Positions 34,792-42,860 of a stretch of 64,000 nucleotides of DNA are shown piece after piece. A program made the translations under genes and the position numbers. The stretch is from Comamonas sp. BIGb0152 (GTDB lineage Bacteria; Pseudomonadota; Gammaproteobacteria; Burkholderiales; Burkholderiaceae_C). Each line of letters opens with the position of its first letter. The first letter of the stretch is position 1. The notes below the pieces were generated by a model. The model was not told where the DNA came from and ran no database searches. It saw nothing but the letters and a program-made list of their open reading frames with translations. The stretch covers positions 1 through 64,000 of the forward strand of contig NZ_JANUDY010000005.1 of assembly GCF_024809975.1 (NCBI RefSeq), written 5' to 3'.

Positions 34792-36010
34792 AGTCCACCT
34801 CGCAAACCGCAATCCACCTTGCCACGATCATGCGAGCGATATCTGCGGCATCAGTTTCGCCAATAGAGGGAGCTAGCTCCCTGACGATACGCGCGGTAAG
34901 TCCATCGCGAATCTTATCCGTCAGCTCTTGGGGGGTTCCTTCCCAAGTAAAGCACCGCTCATCGACTTCGGCCTCATATCCGTTGATGAGCCGGGCAAGC
35001 CTTGAATGAACGGTTGGTGCAGTGTCGTTCATCCGTTTAAGGTAGGGGCCATGATCAAGGAACTCTCGCAAGGTCTTTGCGTAAAGGCGAGCAACCCGAC
35101 CTTCCAGTTTGCCAGCAGGAGTCTGCGCGAGTCGCGTTCGCGTCTTGCGCATGATGTTTTTCTCGTATGTCTCTGAATCGTCGCTCAGGTCGGGTAAGAC
35201 CGCAGGCAGGCTGCCAAAATCCAAAGCCTGACCGACAGCAATCTTGATTTCCTGAATCTCAGTTGCGTAGTGATCTGCATCATGGACCAACACCTGGAAG
35301 TCGGGAGTCAGAATTGGCAGACCCCACCCACGAACCTCCGCTTCCTTCGCCTGTGCATGCTTGATAAGGTCGTTGTGGGCGATGATTGGTGTCACTAGAT
35401 GCCAGCGCCGCAGCTTAGTCGTGCCCAACACCTTTGTCAGGTCAATCGCGTTAGTCTGAAGCTTCTTCAGATCTGTCGTTATTTTGTCCCTCTGCTTCTC
35501 ATAGAGATCTTTTGACGGGTAGACCTTATCTGGGCAGTAGCATTGATACCCACAACCTGTGGTCTTAGTGAAACCCTCCAAGCCGTAGTCGCCGGGAGTA
35601 GCAGGAATGTGGGTATAGCCATCGTCAGTGAACTTGCGCTTGAAGACCAACTGACACAGCCGCTCCCAGCTGGTTCCATCGAATGCGCCGTAGGAAGTAT
35701 GAAACACGCTTGAGTTACCGCTGGTGCTTAGCCGAGATTCGGAACGGAGATGCGGATGATCACTGCTTTCAAGACAAGCAGTGAGGATGTATTTTGGCGA
35801 ATGCCGTCTAAAGTGATTGGCCTTGTGCGCAAACGATGCTCCCAGATTGCTACCGCTGTAGACGATAAATAAAGATGCCATGCGGTGTGTGATTTTCGCA
35901 TTGTTAGATACAAATAGTTGCTTGTAAAGCAATCTGTCTGGGAGCCAATCAGTTAGATAGGGCAAAAGGGCGTATTTCACGATGAGATGACTCTCTCTTT
36001 GGGAGCGCAT
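34784..36010 (-). CDS. Putative nuclease effector of the ABC-3C / Lamassu-like operon
   Basis: First gene of the operon. The core looks like a restriction-endonuclease-fold domain: DGTSWERLCQLVFKR (helix with Glu), PGDYGLEGFTK (with Asp) and GYQCYCPDK, where the third motif should read (E/Q)xK but has Tyr in the Lys position. The C-terminal half is helical and unrecognised. The start is uncertain. The ATG at 36010 (408 residues) is the longest compatible with the predicted SOS promoter but has no ribosome binding site; ATG 35881 and GTG 35707 (just before the conserved-looking core) are alternatives. The role, degrading DNA when the SMC partner is triggered, is inferred from architecture. Confidence 0.68.
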   Translation of the reverse strand: MRSQRESHLIVKYALLPYLTDWLPDRLLYKQLFVSNNAKITHRMASLFIVYSGSNLGASFAHKANHFRRHSPKYILTACLESSDHPHLRSESRLSTSGNSSVFHTSYGAFDGTSWERLCQLVFKRKFTDDGYTHIPATPGDYGLEGFTKTTGCGYQCYCPDKVYPSKDLYEKQRDKITTDLKKLQTNAIDLTKVLGTTKLRRWHLVTPIIAHNDLIKHAQAKEAEVRGWGLPILTPDFQVLVHDADHYATEIQEIKIAVGQALDFGSLPAVLPDLSDDSETYEKNIMRKTRTRLAQTPAGKLEGRVARLYAKTLREFLDHGPYLKRMNDTAPTVHSRLARLINGYEAEVDERCFTWEGTPQELTDKIRDGLTARIVRELAPSIGETDAADIARMIVARWIAVCEVDYD

Positions 36011-36037
36011 GAGGAGAAGGCTAGAATGACCATCAAG

Positions 36038-36057
36038 TACTGTACATAAATACAGTA
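36038..36057. promoter_or_regulatory. LexA (SOS) box
   Basis: CTGT-N8-ACAG within a near-perfect 20-base palindrome (TACTGT at 36038-36043, ACAGTA at 36052-36057). It fits the LexA consensus used by E. coli and most beta- and gammaproteobacteria, and differs from the ideal TA-alternating core at about two positions. It overlaps the spacer and -10 of the predicted leftward promoter, so LexA would block transcription of the three-gene operon until DNA damage. Confidence 0.88.
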
Positions 36058-36067
36058 ATTGTTGCAA
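36039..36067 (-). promoter_or_regulatory. Predicted sigma70 promoter of the ABC-3C operon
   Basis: On the minus strand a -35 TTGCAA (36062-36067) and a -10 TACAGT (36039-36044) are separated by exactly 17 bases, with the LexA palindrome covering the -10 and most of the spacer. Transcription would begin near 36030, which excludes start codons upstream of that point for the nuclease-like gene. Confidence 0.6.
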
Positions 36068-36299
36068 TGAAATTTATTTTTGAGCCTAATTTGCATGCAC
36101 CACAAATCGAAAAATCCCTTAGTGCGTCCTGAGATTAGAAGCCAACTAGCTTGTTATTAGCCACCCTGCCTGGGGCCGCATCATCGCCTCGTTTCAACGT
36201 CACAGACTCTCGGCGCGCAACGTGGAATGACGGAATCCACTAGAGGCCTATGTTCCACTCAAACCAAATACTCATCCGCAGCCAATTTTTCCATCGCAC
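36068..36299. other. Intergenic stretch at the right edge of the defence island
   Basis: No gene is recognisable in these 232 bases. Composition shifts from the AT-richer island toward host GC across this stretch, so the right junction of the island is probably here. I found no clear direct repeat, integrase or attachment site. Confidence 0.4.
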
Positions 36300-36745
36300 T
36301 CAACGCTCACCCCCCAGACCCTCCACAAACACCCTCACCTTAGACAGCACCTGCCGCCGCGCCGGGTACACCGCCCATACCGCCAGCTCCTTGGGCTGTG
36401 CATCCTCCAGCGCAATGGTGACCAGGCGGCCTGAATGCAGGTATTCCGCCGTGTACCAGCTCGACAGCAGCGCAATGCCGGCGCCGGCCATGCAGCGTCG
36501 TGGATGCCTTCGATGCAGTTGACGGTGAGGCGGCCAGCTACGCGCAGGGTGCGCTCCTGTTGGTCGGTTTGGAAGGTCCAGGGTTGCAGTTCGGTGGTGG
36601 TGACGCACTGGTGCTGGGCCAGGTCGCTCAGTACGCGGGGCTCGGGGTGTTGGGCCAAGTATCTGGGGGTGGCGCAGAGCATGCGGCGTTTGCTGCCCAG
36701 TGCGGTGGCGACTAGGCTTGAGTCGCGCAGCTCGTCGAAGCGCAT
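36300..36745 (-). pseudogene. LysR-family regulator remnant (5' truncated and frameshifted)
   Basis: Only the effector-binding half of a LysR regulator remains. One frame reads FDELRDSSLVATALGSK, LCATPRYLAQHPEPRVLSD, then RLTVNCIEGIHDAA. A single-base shift near 36490-36500 moves the rest (MAGAGIALLSSWYTAEY to the end) into another frame. The helix-turn-helix half is absent upstream of 36745, where the sequence is unrelated. It is oriented divergently to the Old Yellow Enzyme gene, so it may once have regulated that gene. Confidence 0.85.
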
Positions 36746-36910
36746 GTCCCCAACAGGTCAACCCTTTCCTATCCCCCACAGTACCCAGATCCGAATATAG
36801 GACTACGCTGTACCCCGTTCCAGCAACCTGTCGATACATCCTCCCTGCGCAACCTTGGACGCACAGGATCATCCACATCCGCAGCGCATTGACCCAACAG
36901 ACACCCACCC

Positions 36911-38083
36911 ATGCAAAGAACCACCGACCCTTCGCTGGCCACGCCTGCCGCCGCCAGCAACGCAGCCCCATCTCAGCTCTTCCAGCCACTCACGCTATCT
37001 CAGCTCACCCTCCCCAACCGCATCGTCATCGCGCCGATGTGCCAGTACTCGGCGCAAGAGGGCAATGCCAATGACTGGCATTTGATGCACTACGGCAGCC
37101 TGGCCGTGTCGGGCGCGGGCATGCTGGTGCTGGAGGCCACGGCGGTGTCGGCGGTGGGGCGCATTACCGATGCGGATCTGGGCATTTATTCCGCTGACAA
37201 CCAGCAGGCGCTGGGGCGGCTGATGGGGTCGCTGCGCAAGCTCTCGGACATTCCGGTCGCTATCCAGCTGGCCCATGCGGGCCGCAAGGCATCCAGCCAT
37301 CTGCCTTGGGAAGGCGCTGCGCAGATTGCGCCTGATGCGCCCCGGGGCTGGGTGGCGCAGGCGCCTTCGGCCGTTGCCCATGCGGCGGGTGAGGTGCCTC
37401 CTGCCGAGATGACCCCTACCGAGCTCGCAGAGGTGAAGGACGCGTTTGTGGCCGCAGCCAAGGCGGCCGATGCGCTGGGCATTGATGGCATCGAGATCCA
37501 CATGGCCCATGGGTATTTGATGCATGAGTTCCTCTCGCCCCTATCCAACACCCGTACCGATGCCTACGGCGGCAGCCGGGAAAACCGCCTGCGCTACCCG
37601 CTGGAGGTATTTGCCGCCGTGCGCGCAGCCCTGCCCGCCGCCAAGCCGGTGTGGGTGCGCATCTCGGCTTCGGATTGGGCGCCGGGCGGCTGGGATATCG
37701 ATGGCTCGATCGCGCTGGCCCAGGGGCTGAAGGCGCTGGGTTGCAGCGCCATCCATGTGTCCTCGGGCGGGCTGTCGACCGCCCAGCAGATCCCCGTGCA
37801 GCCGGGCTACCAGGTGGGTTTTGCCGAGGCCATCAAACAGGCCACGGGCCTGACCACGATTGCCGTCGGTTTGGTGACCGAGCCTGCACAGGCCGAGCAC
37901 ATTGTGGCCTCGGGCCAGGCCGATGCCGTCGCCATTGGCCGCGCTGCCTTGTACGACCCGCGCTGGCCCTGGCATGCGGCCGCCAGCCTGGGCGCGCAGG
38001 TGGATGCGCCACGCCAGTACTGGCGCAGCCAGCCGCGTGAGTTCAGCAAACTCTTCCGTGGCGCAACGGTGGGTGTGCGTTAA
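36911..38083 (+). CDS. Old Yellow Enzyme-family NADH:flavin oxidoreductase (YqjM-like)
   Basis: This FMN enzyme reduces activated C=C bonds such as enones. The 390 residues give a complete TIM barrel: NRIVIAPMCQYSAQEG (Cys that tunes FMN, as in YqjM), IQLAHAGRKAS, GIEIHMAHGYLMHEFLSPLSN (His pair for substrate), RTDAYGGSRENRLRYPLEV and VAIGRAALYDPRWPW. The cysteine and size indicate the thermophilic-like OYE subclass. Its divergent LysR neighbour is broken, so regulation may have been lost. Confidence 0.94.
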   Translation: MQRTTDPSLATPAAASNAAPSQLFQPLTLSQLTLPNRIVIAPMCQYSAQEGNANDWHLMHYGSLAVSGAGMLVLEATAVSAVGRITDADLGIYSADNQQALGRLMGSLRKLSDIPVAIQLAHAGRKASSHLPWEGAAQIAPDAPRGWVAQAPSAVAHAAGEVPPAEMTPTELAEVKDAFVAAAKAADALGIDGIEIHMAHGYLMHEFLSPLSNTRTDAYGGSRENRLRYPLEVFAAVRAALPAAKPVWVRISASDWAPGGWDIDGSIALAQGLKALGCSAIHVSSGGLSTAQQIPVQPGYQVGFAEAIKQATGLTTIAVGLVTEPAQAEHIVASGQADAVAIGRAALYDPRWPWHAAASLGAQVDAPRQYWRSQPREFSKLFRGATVGVR

Positions 38084-38131
38084 ACACGTTCTGTAAACAC
38101 CAAGGGCGGCAGCACCCAAAGCCGCTAAGCT

Positions 38132-39118
38132 ATGCGGATGCCTGCCCGCCCTCCCGTGTTTGCCTCCCCGCCCCACCCCCCAGCAGCGGCCCGCCGCGCC
38201 CGCGCGGTGCTGGGCCAGCTCAGCGATATGGATTTGCGGCTGCTGCAAGTCTTCAAGAGCGTGGTGGAGTGCGGGGGCATGTCGGCCGCTGAGCTGGAGC
38301 TCAATATCGGCACGTCCACCCTGAGCCGCCATATGAAGGACCTGGAGACTCGCCTGGGCATGGTACTGTGCCGGCGCGGGCGCGCGGGCTTTGCGCTGAC
38401 GCCGGAGGGCCACCAGGTCTACGAGGCCACCTTGCAGCTGCTGGGCGGCGTGGATCTGTTCCGCAGCCGTATTGACGATATCCACGCCCGCATGGGCGGC
38501 AATCTGGAGATCGCCATTTTTGACAAAACGGTGAGCAACCCGCAGGCCCAGATCCACCGCGCGATTGCGCAGTTCCACGGGCAGGCGCCGGATGTGAACC
38601 TGCAGCTGCATGTCAGCTCGATCAACGCGATTGAGCGCGGCCTGATGGATGGGCGCTTTCATGTGGGCATCATCCCGGCGCACCGCAGCTCGGCCAGCCT
38701 GGTCTACCGCGATCTGTTTGCCGAGAACATGCAGCTGTACTGCGCCGCCGGCCATGGCCTGTGGGAGCAGGCGCATGAAGACCTGGACTGGGAGCAGCTG
38801 CGCAGCTACCCCTTTGCCGGCCTGGGCTACCACTCACCCAATATGGAGCTGAGCCACAGCGTGCGCCTGCCACGCACGGCCACAGGTTTTGACCAGGAAT
38901 CGATTGCCACCTTGATTTTGTCCGGGTGTTTTTTGGGATTTCTGCCGGACCACTATGCGGCCAGTTTTGAAAACCAAGGTTTGATGCGGGCTGTGCGGCC
39001 AGAACGCTTCCATTACCGGTGCCAATTCGTGGCCATGTGGCGCTTATCGCCCGCGCCGAGCCGTGTGGCGCAGGCCTTCATCGACTGCCTCCTCAACGCC
39101 CACACAGCACTTGACTAA
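38132..39118 (+). CDS. LysR-family transcriptional regulator
   Basis: The 328 residues have a helix-turn-helix at about 33-95 (DMDLRLLQVFKSVVECGGMSAAELEL, STLSRHMKDLETRLG) and an effector domain (GNLEIAIFDKTVSNPQAQIH, VGIIPAHRSSASLVY). ATG 38132 has a second ATG two codons later as an alternative. It is codirectional with the Old Yellow Enzyme gene and 48 bases from it, so it may be co-transcribed. Its target is not evident. Confidence 0.9.
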   Translation: MRMPARPPVFASPPHPPAAARRARAVLGQLSDMDLRLLQVFKSVVECGGMSAAELELNIGTSTLSRHMKDLETRLGMVLCRRGRAGFALTPEGHQVYEATLQLLGGVDLFRSRIDDIHARMGGNLEIAIFDKTVSNPQAQIHRAIAQFHGQAPDVNLQLHVSSINAIERGLMDGRFHVGIIPAHRSSASLVYRDLFAENMQLYCAAGHGLWEQAHEDLDWEQLRSYPFAGLGYHSPNMELSHSVRLPRTATGFDQESIATLILSGCFLGFLPDHYAASFENQGLMRAVRPERFHYRCQFVAMWRLSPAPSRVAQAFIDCLLNAHTALD

Positions 39119-39135
39119 GTTGCTATGAAATTAAC

Positions 39136-39144
39136 TTATCCACA
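39136..39144 (+). promoter_or_regulatory. DnaA box (perfect TTATCCACA)
   Basis: An exact match to the high-affinity DnaA-binding 9-mer, 18 bases after the LysR stop codon. Its AT content makes it rare by chance in this GC-rich window. Confidence 0.5.
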
Positions 39145-39228
39145 GAAACCGGCTTCCCGGTGTGCATTTCTTCTCTAGAGGGAGATTGCAGGGAGTTTCT
39201 CGCGCAACGACGCCAACATTGCACAAAA

Positions 39229-39237
39229 TTATCCACA
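39229..39237 (+). promoter_or_regulatory. DnaA box (perfect TTATCCACA), second copy
   Basis: Same 9-mer and orientation as the copy at 39136, 93 bases downstream. I see no AT-rich unwinding element or replication genes nearby, so an origin is unlikely; DnaA titration or DnaA-dependent regulation is possible. Confidence 0.5.
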
Positions 39238-39430
39238 GGGCAAAAGTCGGAGAAGGCCGACAACCGGGGGGTGCTGAGCCTGGTGAAAACCCTGTGCCCT
39301 CAGCATCGCGGCTGGTCACATCCGGCCCGCGCCTTTGAGACTGCGCCAGCCGCCATGCGGGCATGCCTGGGCAGCGCTGGGGCCGTTCGGCGCTACCATC
39401 GCTACCGTAACGACCACCCTGGACCGCCCC

Positions 39431-40552
39431 GTGCCCAAGCCTGTGCCCCCCGCCACTCCTTCGCGCCCCTGCCCGCCTGGCGCAGCCAAGCCTGCTGCGC
39501 CCGCCAAGGCCCGGGCCACGATTGCCGATGTGGCACTGGCCGCCCAGGTCTCCAAGGCCACGGTGTCGCGCTACCTCAATGGCCGCACCGACATCCTCAC
39601 CCCCGACATGGCCAAGCGCGTGGAGCTGGCCATTGCCAGCCTGCAGTACCGGCCCAGCCCGATGGCCCAGGCGCTCAAGCATGGCCGCACCCGCCTCATC
39701 GGCCTGGCGGTGGCCGATGTGACCAACCCTTTCTCGGTCGCGGTGCTGCAGGGCGCAGAAAAAGCCTGCCAGGCCGCCGGCTACCTGCTGGTGCTGTTCA
39801 ACCTGGGCAATGAGGCCGGGCGCGAGCGCGATGCCATGCATGCGCTGTCGGCCTACCAGCTCGACGGCATGATCCTGAACCGCGTGGACACCAGCGCCCA
39901 GCTCTGGCAGGACGCGCAGCTGCACGGCAAGCCCATCGTGCTGGTGGACCGCTTTCAGGAAGGGCTGGACGCCGATTTTGTGACCGTGGACAACCCCGGC
40001 GTGATCCAGATCGCGATGGACCACCTGCAGCAGCAAAGCTTTGACGAGGTGCTGCTGGTGACCGAGCCGATTGCCGATGTCAGCTCGCGCACCGCGCGCC
40101 AGCAGGCCTTTGCCCGCTACCTGCAAGGCCAAGGCAGCACCGGGCGCGGCCAGCCGGCGGCCATGCAGGGCAGTGTGTGGGAAAGCACCCCGCACAACAC
40201 CATCGCCCTGCAGCAGCACCTGCAGCAATGGCGCGATCAGGCACAGCAAGCCGGCCGCCACCCGGCCGTGCTGGCCGGCAATGCGGTGGCCAGCCTGCGT
40301 GTGGCCACGGCCGTGCATGCGCTGGGCTGGGTGCCCGGGCGCGAGCTGGGCATCATAGGGGTGGACGAGACCGACTGGGCCGCCCTGGTGGGCCCGGGCC
40401 TGAGCACCGTGGCCCAGCCCACCGATGCGCTGGGCCAGGCGGCCGCCAGCTGCCTGATCGAGCGCATCCAGGGCCTGCAAAGCCCCGCGCGCACAGTCGA
40501 GTTACCAGGCACCATCATTGTGCGCGGCTCGACAAAATCGCCAAGCGTTTGA
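39431..40552 (+). CDS. LacI-family transcriptional regulator of the sugar-acid operon
   Basis: The HTH is RATIADVALAAQVSKATVSRYLNG with the LacI hinge, followed by a periplasmic-binding-protein-like sensor (LIGLAVADVTNPFSVAVLQGAEKA ... IGVDETDWAALVGPGLSTV). It resembles 2-ketogluconate regulators such as PtxS in outline. The start is unclear: GTG 39431 gives 373 residues with a Pro/Ala-rich leader, and TTG 39335 would add 32 residues; neither has a good ribosome binding site. A palindromic operator typical of the family lies 89 bases after its stop, before the ABC genes, so it most likely represses them until a sugar acid binds. Confidence 0.88.
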   Translation: MPKPVPPATPSRPCPPGAAKPAAPAKARATIADVALAAQVSKATVSRYLNGRTDILTPDMAKRVELAIASLQYRPSPMAQALKHGRTRLIGLAVADVTNPFSVAVLQGAEKACQAAGYLLVLFNLGNEAGRERDAMHALSAYQLDGMILNRVDTSAQLWQDAQLHGKPIVLVDRFQEGLDADFVTVDNPGVIQIAMDHLQQQSFDEVLLVTEPIADVSSRTARQQAFARYLQGQGSTGRGQPAAMQGSVWESTPHNTIALQQHLQQWRDQAQQAGRHPAVLAGNAVASLRVATAVHALGWVPGRELGIIGVDETDWAALVGPGLSTVAQPTDALGQAAASCLIERIQGLQSPARTVELPGTIIVRGSTKSPSV

Positions 40553-40640
40553 TTTTTAACAAACAAAAAAGGGTATACGCACCAAACTAGGGCAAACCCT
40601 AGTAATCGATCCGTAACCTTGCGCTAAACTGCGGCGCTAC

Positions 40641-40654
40641 TGAAACCGGTTTCA
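40641..40654. promoter_or_regulatory. Palindromic LacI-family operator
   Basis: TGAAACCGGTTTCA is a perfect 14-base palindrome with the central CG typical of LacI/GalR operators. It is 17 bases before the first permease start and so overlaps the leader or promoter of the transporter operon. The adjacent LacI-type regulator is the obvious ligand. Confidence 0.8.
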
Positions 40655-40670
40655 AACGCGCCGCATCGCC

Positions 40671-41342
40671 ATGAACTACACGTTCCAATTCGACCAGGTC
40701 CTGGCAGCCTGGCCGCAGCTATTGCAGGGCACCTGGGTGACCATCCAGCTGTCTTTTCTCGCCATGATCATAGGCCTGGCCGTTGCCATCGTCTGCGCCT
40801 GGGGCAAGACCTCGGGCCCGGCGCCGCTGCGCTTTGTCATCAATGCCTATATCGAGCTGATCCGCAACACGCCCTTTTTGGTGCAGTTGTTTTTCTTCTT
40901 CTTTGCGCTGCCGGCCGTGGGCCTGCGCTGGTCGCCCCAAACCGCCGCGCTGGTGGCCATGGTGGTCAACCTGGGCGCCTATGCGACCGAGATCATCCGC
41001 GCCGGCATCGAATCCATCCCCAAGGGCCAGATCGAAGCCGGCCTGGCGCTGGATCTGAAACGCTGGGAAATCTTCCGCTTTGTGATCCTCAAGCCCGCGC
41101 TCAAGACCATCTACCCGGCGCTCACCAGCCAGTTCATCTTGCTGATGCTCAGCTCGGCCGTGGTGTCGGTGATCTCGGCCGACGACCTGACCTCGGTGGC
41201 CGCCAACATCCAGTCCGAGACCTTCCGCAGCTTTGAGGTCTACATCGTGGTGGCCGTCATCTACCTGCTGCTGTCGCTGGCCTTCAACCTGCTGTTCAAG
41301 CTCATCTACCAGATGGCGCTGAACTACCCAGACCGTCGCTGA
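40671..41342 (+). CDS. Polar amino acid-type ABC transporter permease
   Basis: The 223-residue HisM/GlnP-type permease has about five transmembrane segments, NAYIELIRNTPFLVQLFFFFF and the EAA loop EAGLALDLKRWEIFRFVILKPAL. It is the first gene after the palindromic operator and pairs with the next permease. Although the family is named for amino acids, related systems carry sugar acids, and the operon's kinase and reductase favour such a substrate. Confidence 0.92.
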   Translation: MNYTFQFDQVLAAWPQLLQGTWVTIQLSFLAMIIGLAVAIVCAWGKTSGPAPLRFVINAYIELIRNTPFLVQLFFFFFALPAVGLRWSPQTAALVAMVVNLGAYATEIIRAGIESIPKGQIEAGLALDLKRWEIFRFVILKPALKTIYPALTSQFILLMLSSAVVSVISADDLTSVAANIQSETFRSFEVYIVVAVIYLLLSLAFNLLFKLIYQMALNYPDRR

Positions 41343-41358
41343 ACTCGGAGAACAAGAA

Positions 41359-42012
41359 ATGCGTACTTTTGGTTGGCCCGAGTTGTGGTTCATCGTGGAA
41401 GCGGCCAAGTGGACCGTGGCCCTGTCCTTGATCGCCTTTATTGGCGGTGCCCTGGTGGGCCTGGTGATTGCGCTGTCGCGCACCTCCGAGAACGGCCTGG
41501 CACGCGGCATTGCCACGGCATTCACCCAGATTTTTCAGGGCACGCCGCTGCTGCTGCAGCTGTTCCTGGTGTTCTTTGGCGCGCCCATTCTGGGCTTTGA
41601 GATCAACCCCTGGGTGGCGGCGGCTGCTGCGCTGATTCTGAACAGCGGCGCCTTCCTGGGCGAGATCTGGAGGGGCTGCATCCAGGCGGTGCCACGCGGC
41701 CAGTGGGAAGCGGCCGAGGCGCTGTCGCTGTCTTACTTCTGGCGCATGCGCGCCGTCGTGCTGCCCCAGGCCATGAAGATTGCCGTGGCCCCCACCGTGG
41801 GCTACCTAGTGCAGATCATCAAGGGCACCTCGCTGGCGGCCATCATCGGCTTTACCGAGATCACGCGCGCCGGCCAGATCATCAACAACGCCACCTTCCA
41901 GCCCATGCTGGTGTTCGGTGTCGTCGGTGCCGTTTACTTCATCCTGTGCTGGCCGCTGTCCTTGTGGGCTGGCCGCCTTGAGAAGCGCCAGGCCAAGGCC
42001 CTGGCCCGTTGA
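41359..42012 (+). CDS. Polar amino acid-type ABC transporter permease, second subunit
   Basis: The 217 residues contain ATAFTQIFQGTPLLLQLFLVF and the EAA loop EAAEALSLSYFWRMRAVVLPQAM. It starts 16 bases after the first permease, with GGAGAAC upstream. Together the two form the heterodimeric pore. Confidence 0.92.
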   Translation: MRTFGWPELWFIVEAAKWTVALSLIAFIGGALVGLVIALSRTSENGLARGIATAFTQIFQGTPLLLQLFLVFFGAPILGFEINPWVAAAAALILNSGAFLGEIWRGCIQAVPRGQWEAAEALSLSYFWRMRAVVLPQAMKIAVAPTVGYLVQIIKGTSLAAIIGFTEITRAGQIINNATFQPMLVFGVVGAVYFILCWPLSLWAGRLEKRQAKALAR

Positions 42013-42056
42013 ACATTTTTGGTTGTCGGTTGATATTTCTACTAGGAGACATGAGC

Positions 42057-42848
42057 ATGCAGATTTCCCGCCGCACTTTCACCTCCGCTGCTGCCGCCCT
42101 GGCTGCCAGCGCCCTGTTGCCCCTGACCGCATCGGCCCAGTCGCTGGCCGATCTGAAGAAAAAGGGCAAGATCAGCATCGGCATGCTGGTGGACTTCCCG
42201 CCCTACGGCATCCTGAACACCAGCAACCAGCCCGACGGCTACGACGCCGATGTGGCCAAGCTGCTGGCCAAGGAATGGGGCGTGACCGCCGAGATCGTGC
42301 CCGTGACCGGCCCCAACCGCATCCCCTTCCTGCTGACCAACAAGGTCGACATGCTGATCGCCTCGCTGGCCATCACGCCTGAGCGCGCCAAGCAGGTGCT
42401 GTTCTCCAAGCCTTACTCGGCCGCTTCGATCGTGCTGTACGGCGCGACCAAGACCGCCATCAAGGGCCCCGAGCAACTCAAGGGCCTGCGCGTGGGCGTG
42501 GCCCGTGCCTCCACCCAGGACGTGGCCGTCACCAAGGCTGCGCCGGAAGGCACGCAAATCCGCCGCTTTGACGACGACGCCTCCGCCATGCAAGCGCTGC
42601 TGTCGGGCCAGGTCGATGCCATCGGCTGCTCGGTGACCGTGGCTGCACAGATCGCCAAGCGCGCACCTGCTGGCCAGTTCGAGAACAAGTTCCAGCTGCT
42701 GCAGCAAAACATGGCGGTCGCCCTGCGCCCCGGCCAGGACGAAGTGGCAGAAGCCGTGAACGCCTTTATCGCCAAGAACACCGCCAATGGTGAGCTGAAC
42801 AAGCTGTACCAAAAGTGGTTGGGCGCTGACCTGCCGAAATTGGACTAA
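42057..42848 (+). CDS. ABC transporter substrate-binding protein, family 3
   Basis: The 263-residue periplasmic receptor has a signal peptide with a Tat-like SRRTFTS motif ending near LPLTASAQS, then the SBP_bac_3 fold (KISIGMLVDFPPYGILNTSNQPDGYDADVAK split over two strands, LTNKVDMLIASLAITPERAKQVLFSKPY). ATG 42057 is chosen because AGGAG at 42044-42048 is 8 bases away, while ATG 42051 leaves only 2. The ligand is probably a sugar acid by context. Confidence 0.92.
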   Translation: MQISRRTFTSAAAALAASALLPLTASAQSLADLKKKGKISIGMLVDFPPYGILNTSNQPDGYDADVAKLLAKEWGVTAEIVPVTGPNRIPFLLTNKVDMLIASLAITPERAKQVLFSKPYSAASIVLYGATKTAIKGPEQLKGLRVGVARASTQDVAVTKAAPEGTQIRRFDDDASAMQALLSGQVDAIGCSVTVAAQIAKRAPAGQFENKFQLLQQNMAVALRPGQDEVAEAVNAFIAKNTANGELNKLYQKWLGADLPKLD

Positions 42849-42860
42849 ACCCAGAACGGG

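Larger units (their letters stand above)
39119..39430. other. 312-base intergenic region upstream of the LacI-type regulator
   Basis: No gene is recognisable. The region is notable for two perfect DnaA-box 9-mers in the same orientation, listed separately. It should also hold the promoter of the LacI-type gene, whose start codon is uncertain; a TTG at 39335 would shorten this gap. Confidence 0.5.

Noticed and set aside
32261-36300. Attachment site or direct repeats bounding the defence island
   Set aside because: I compared the junction regions by eye and saw no convincing duplication, tRNA end or integrase, so no mobile element was called.
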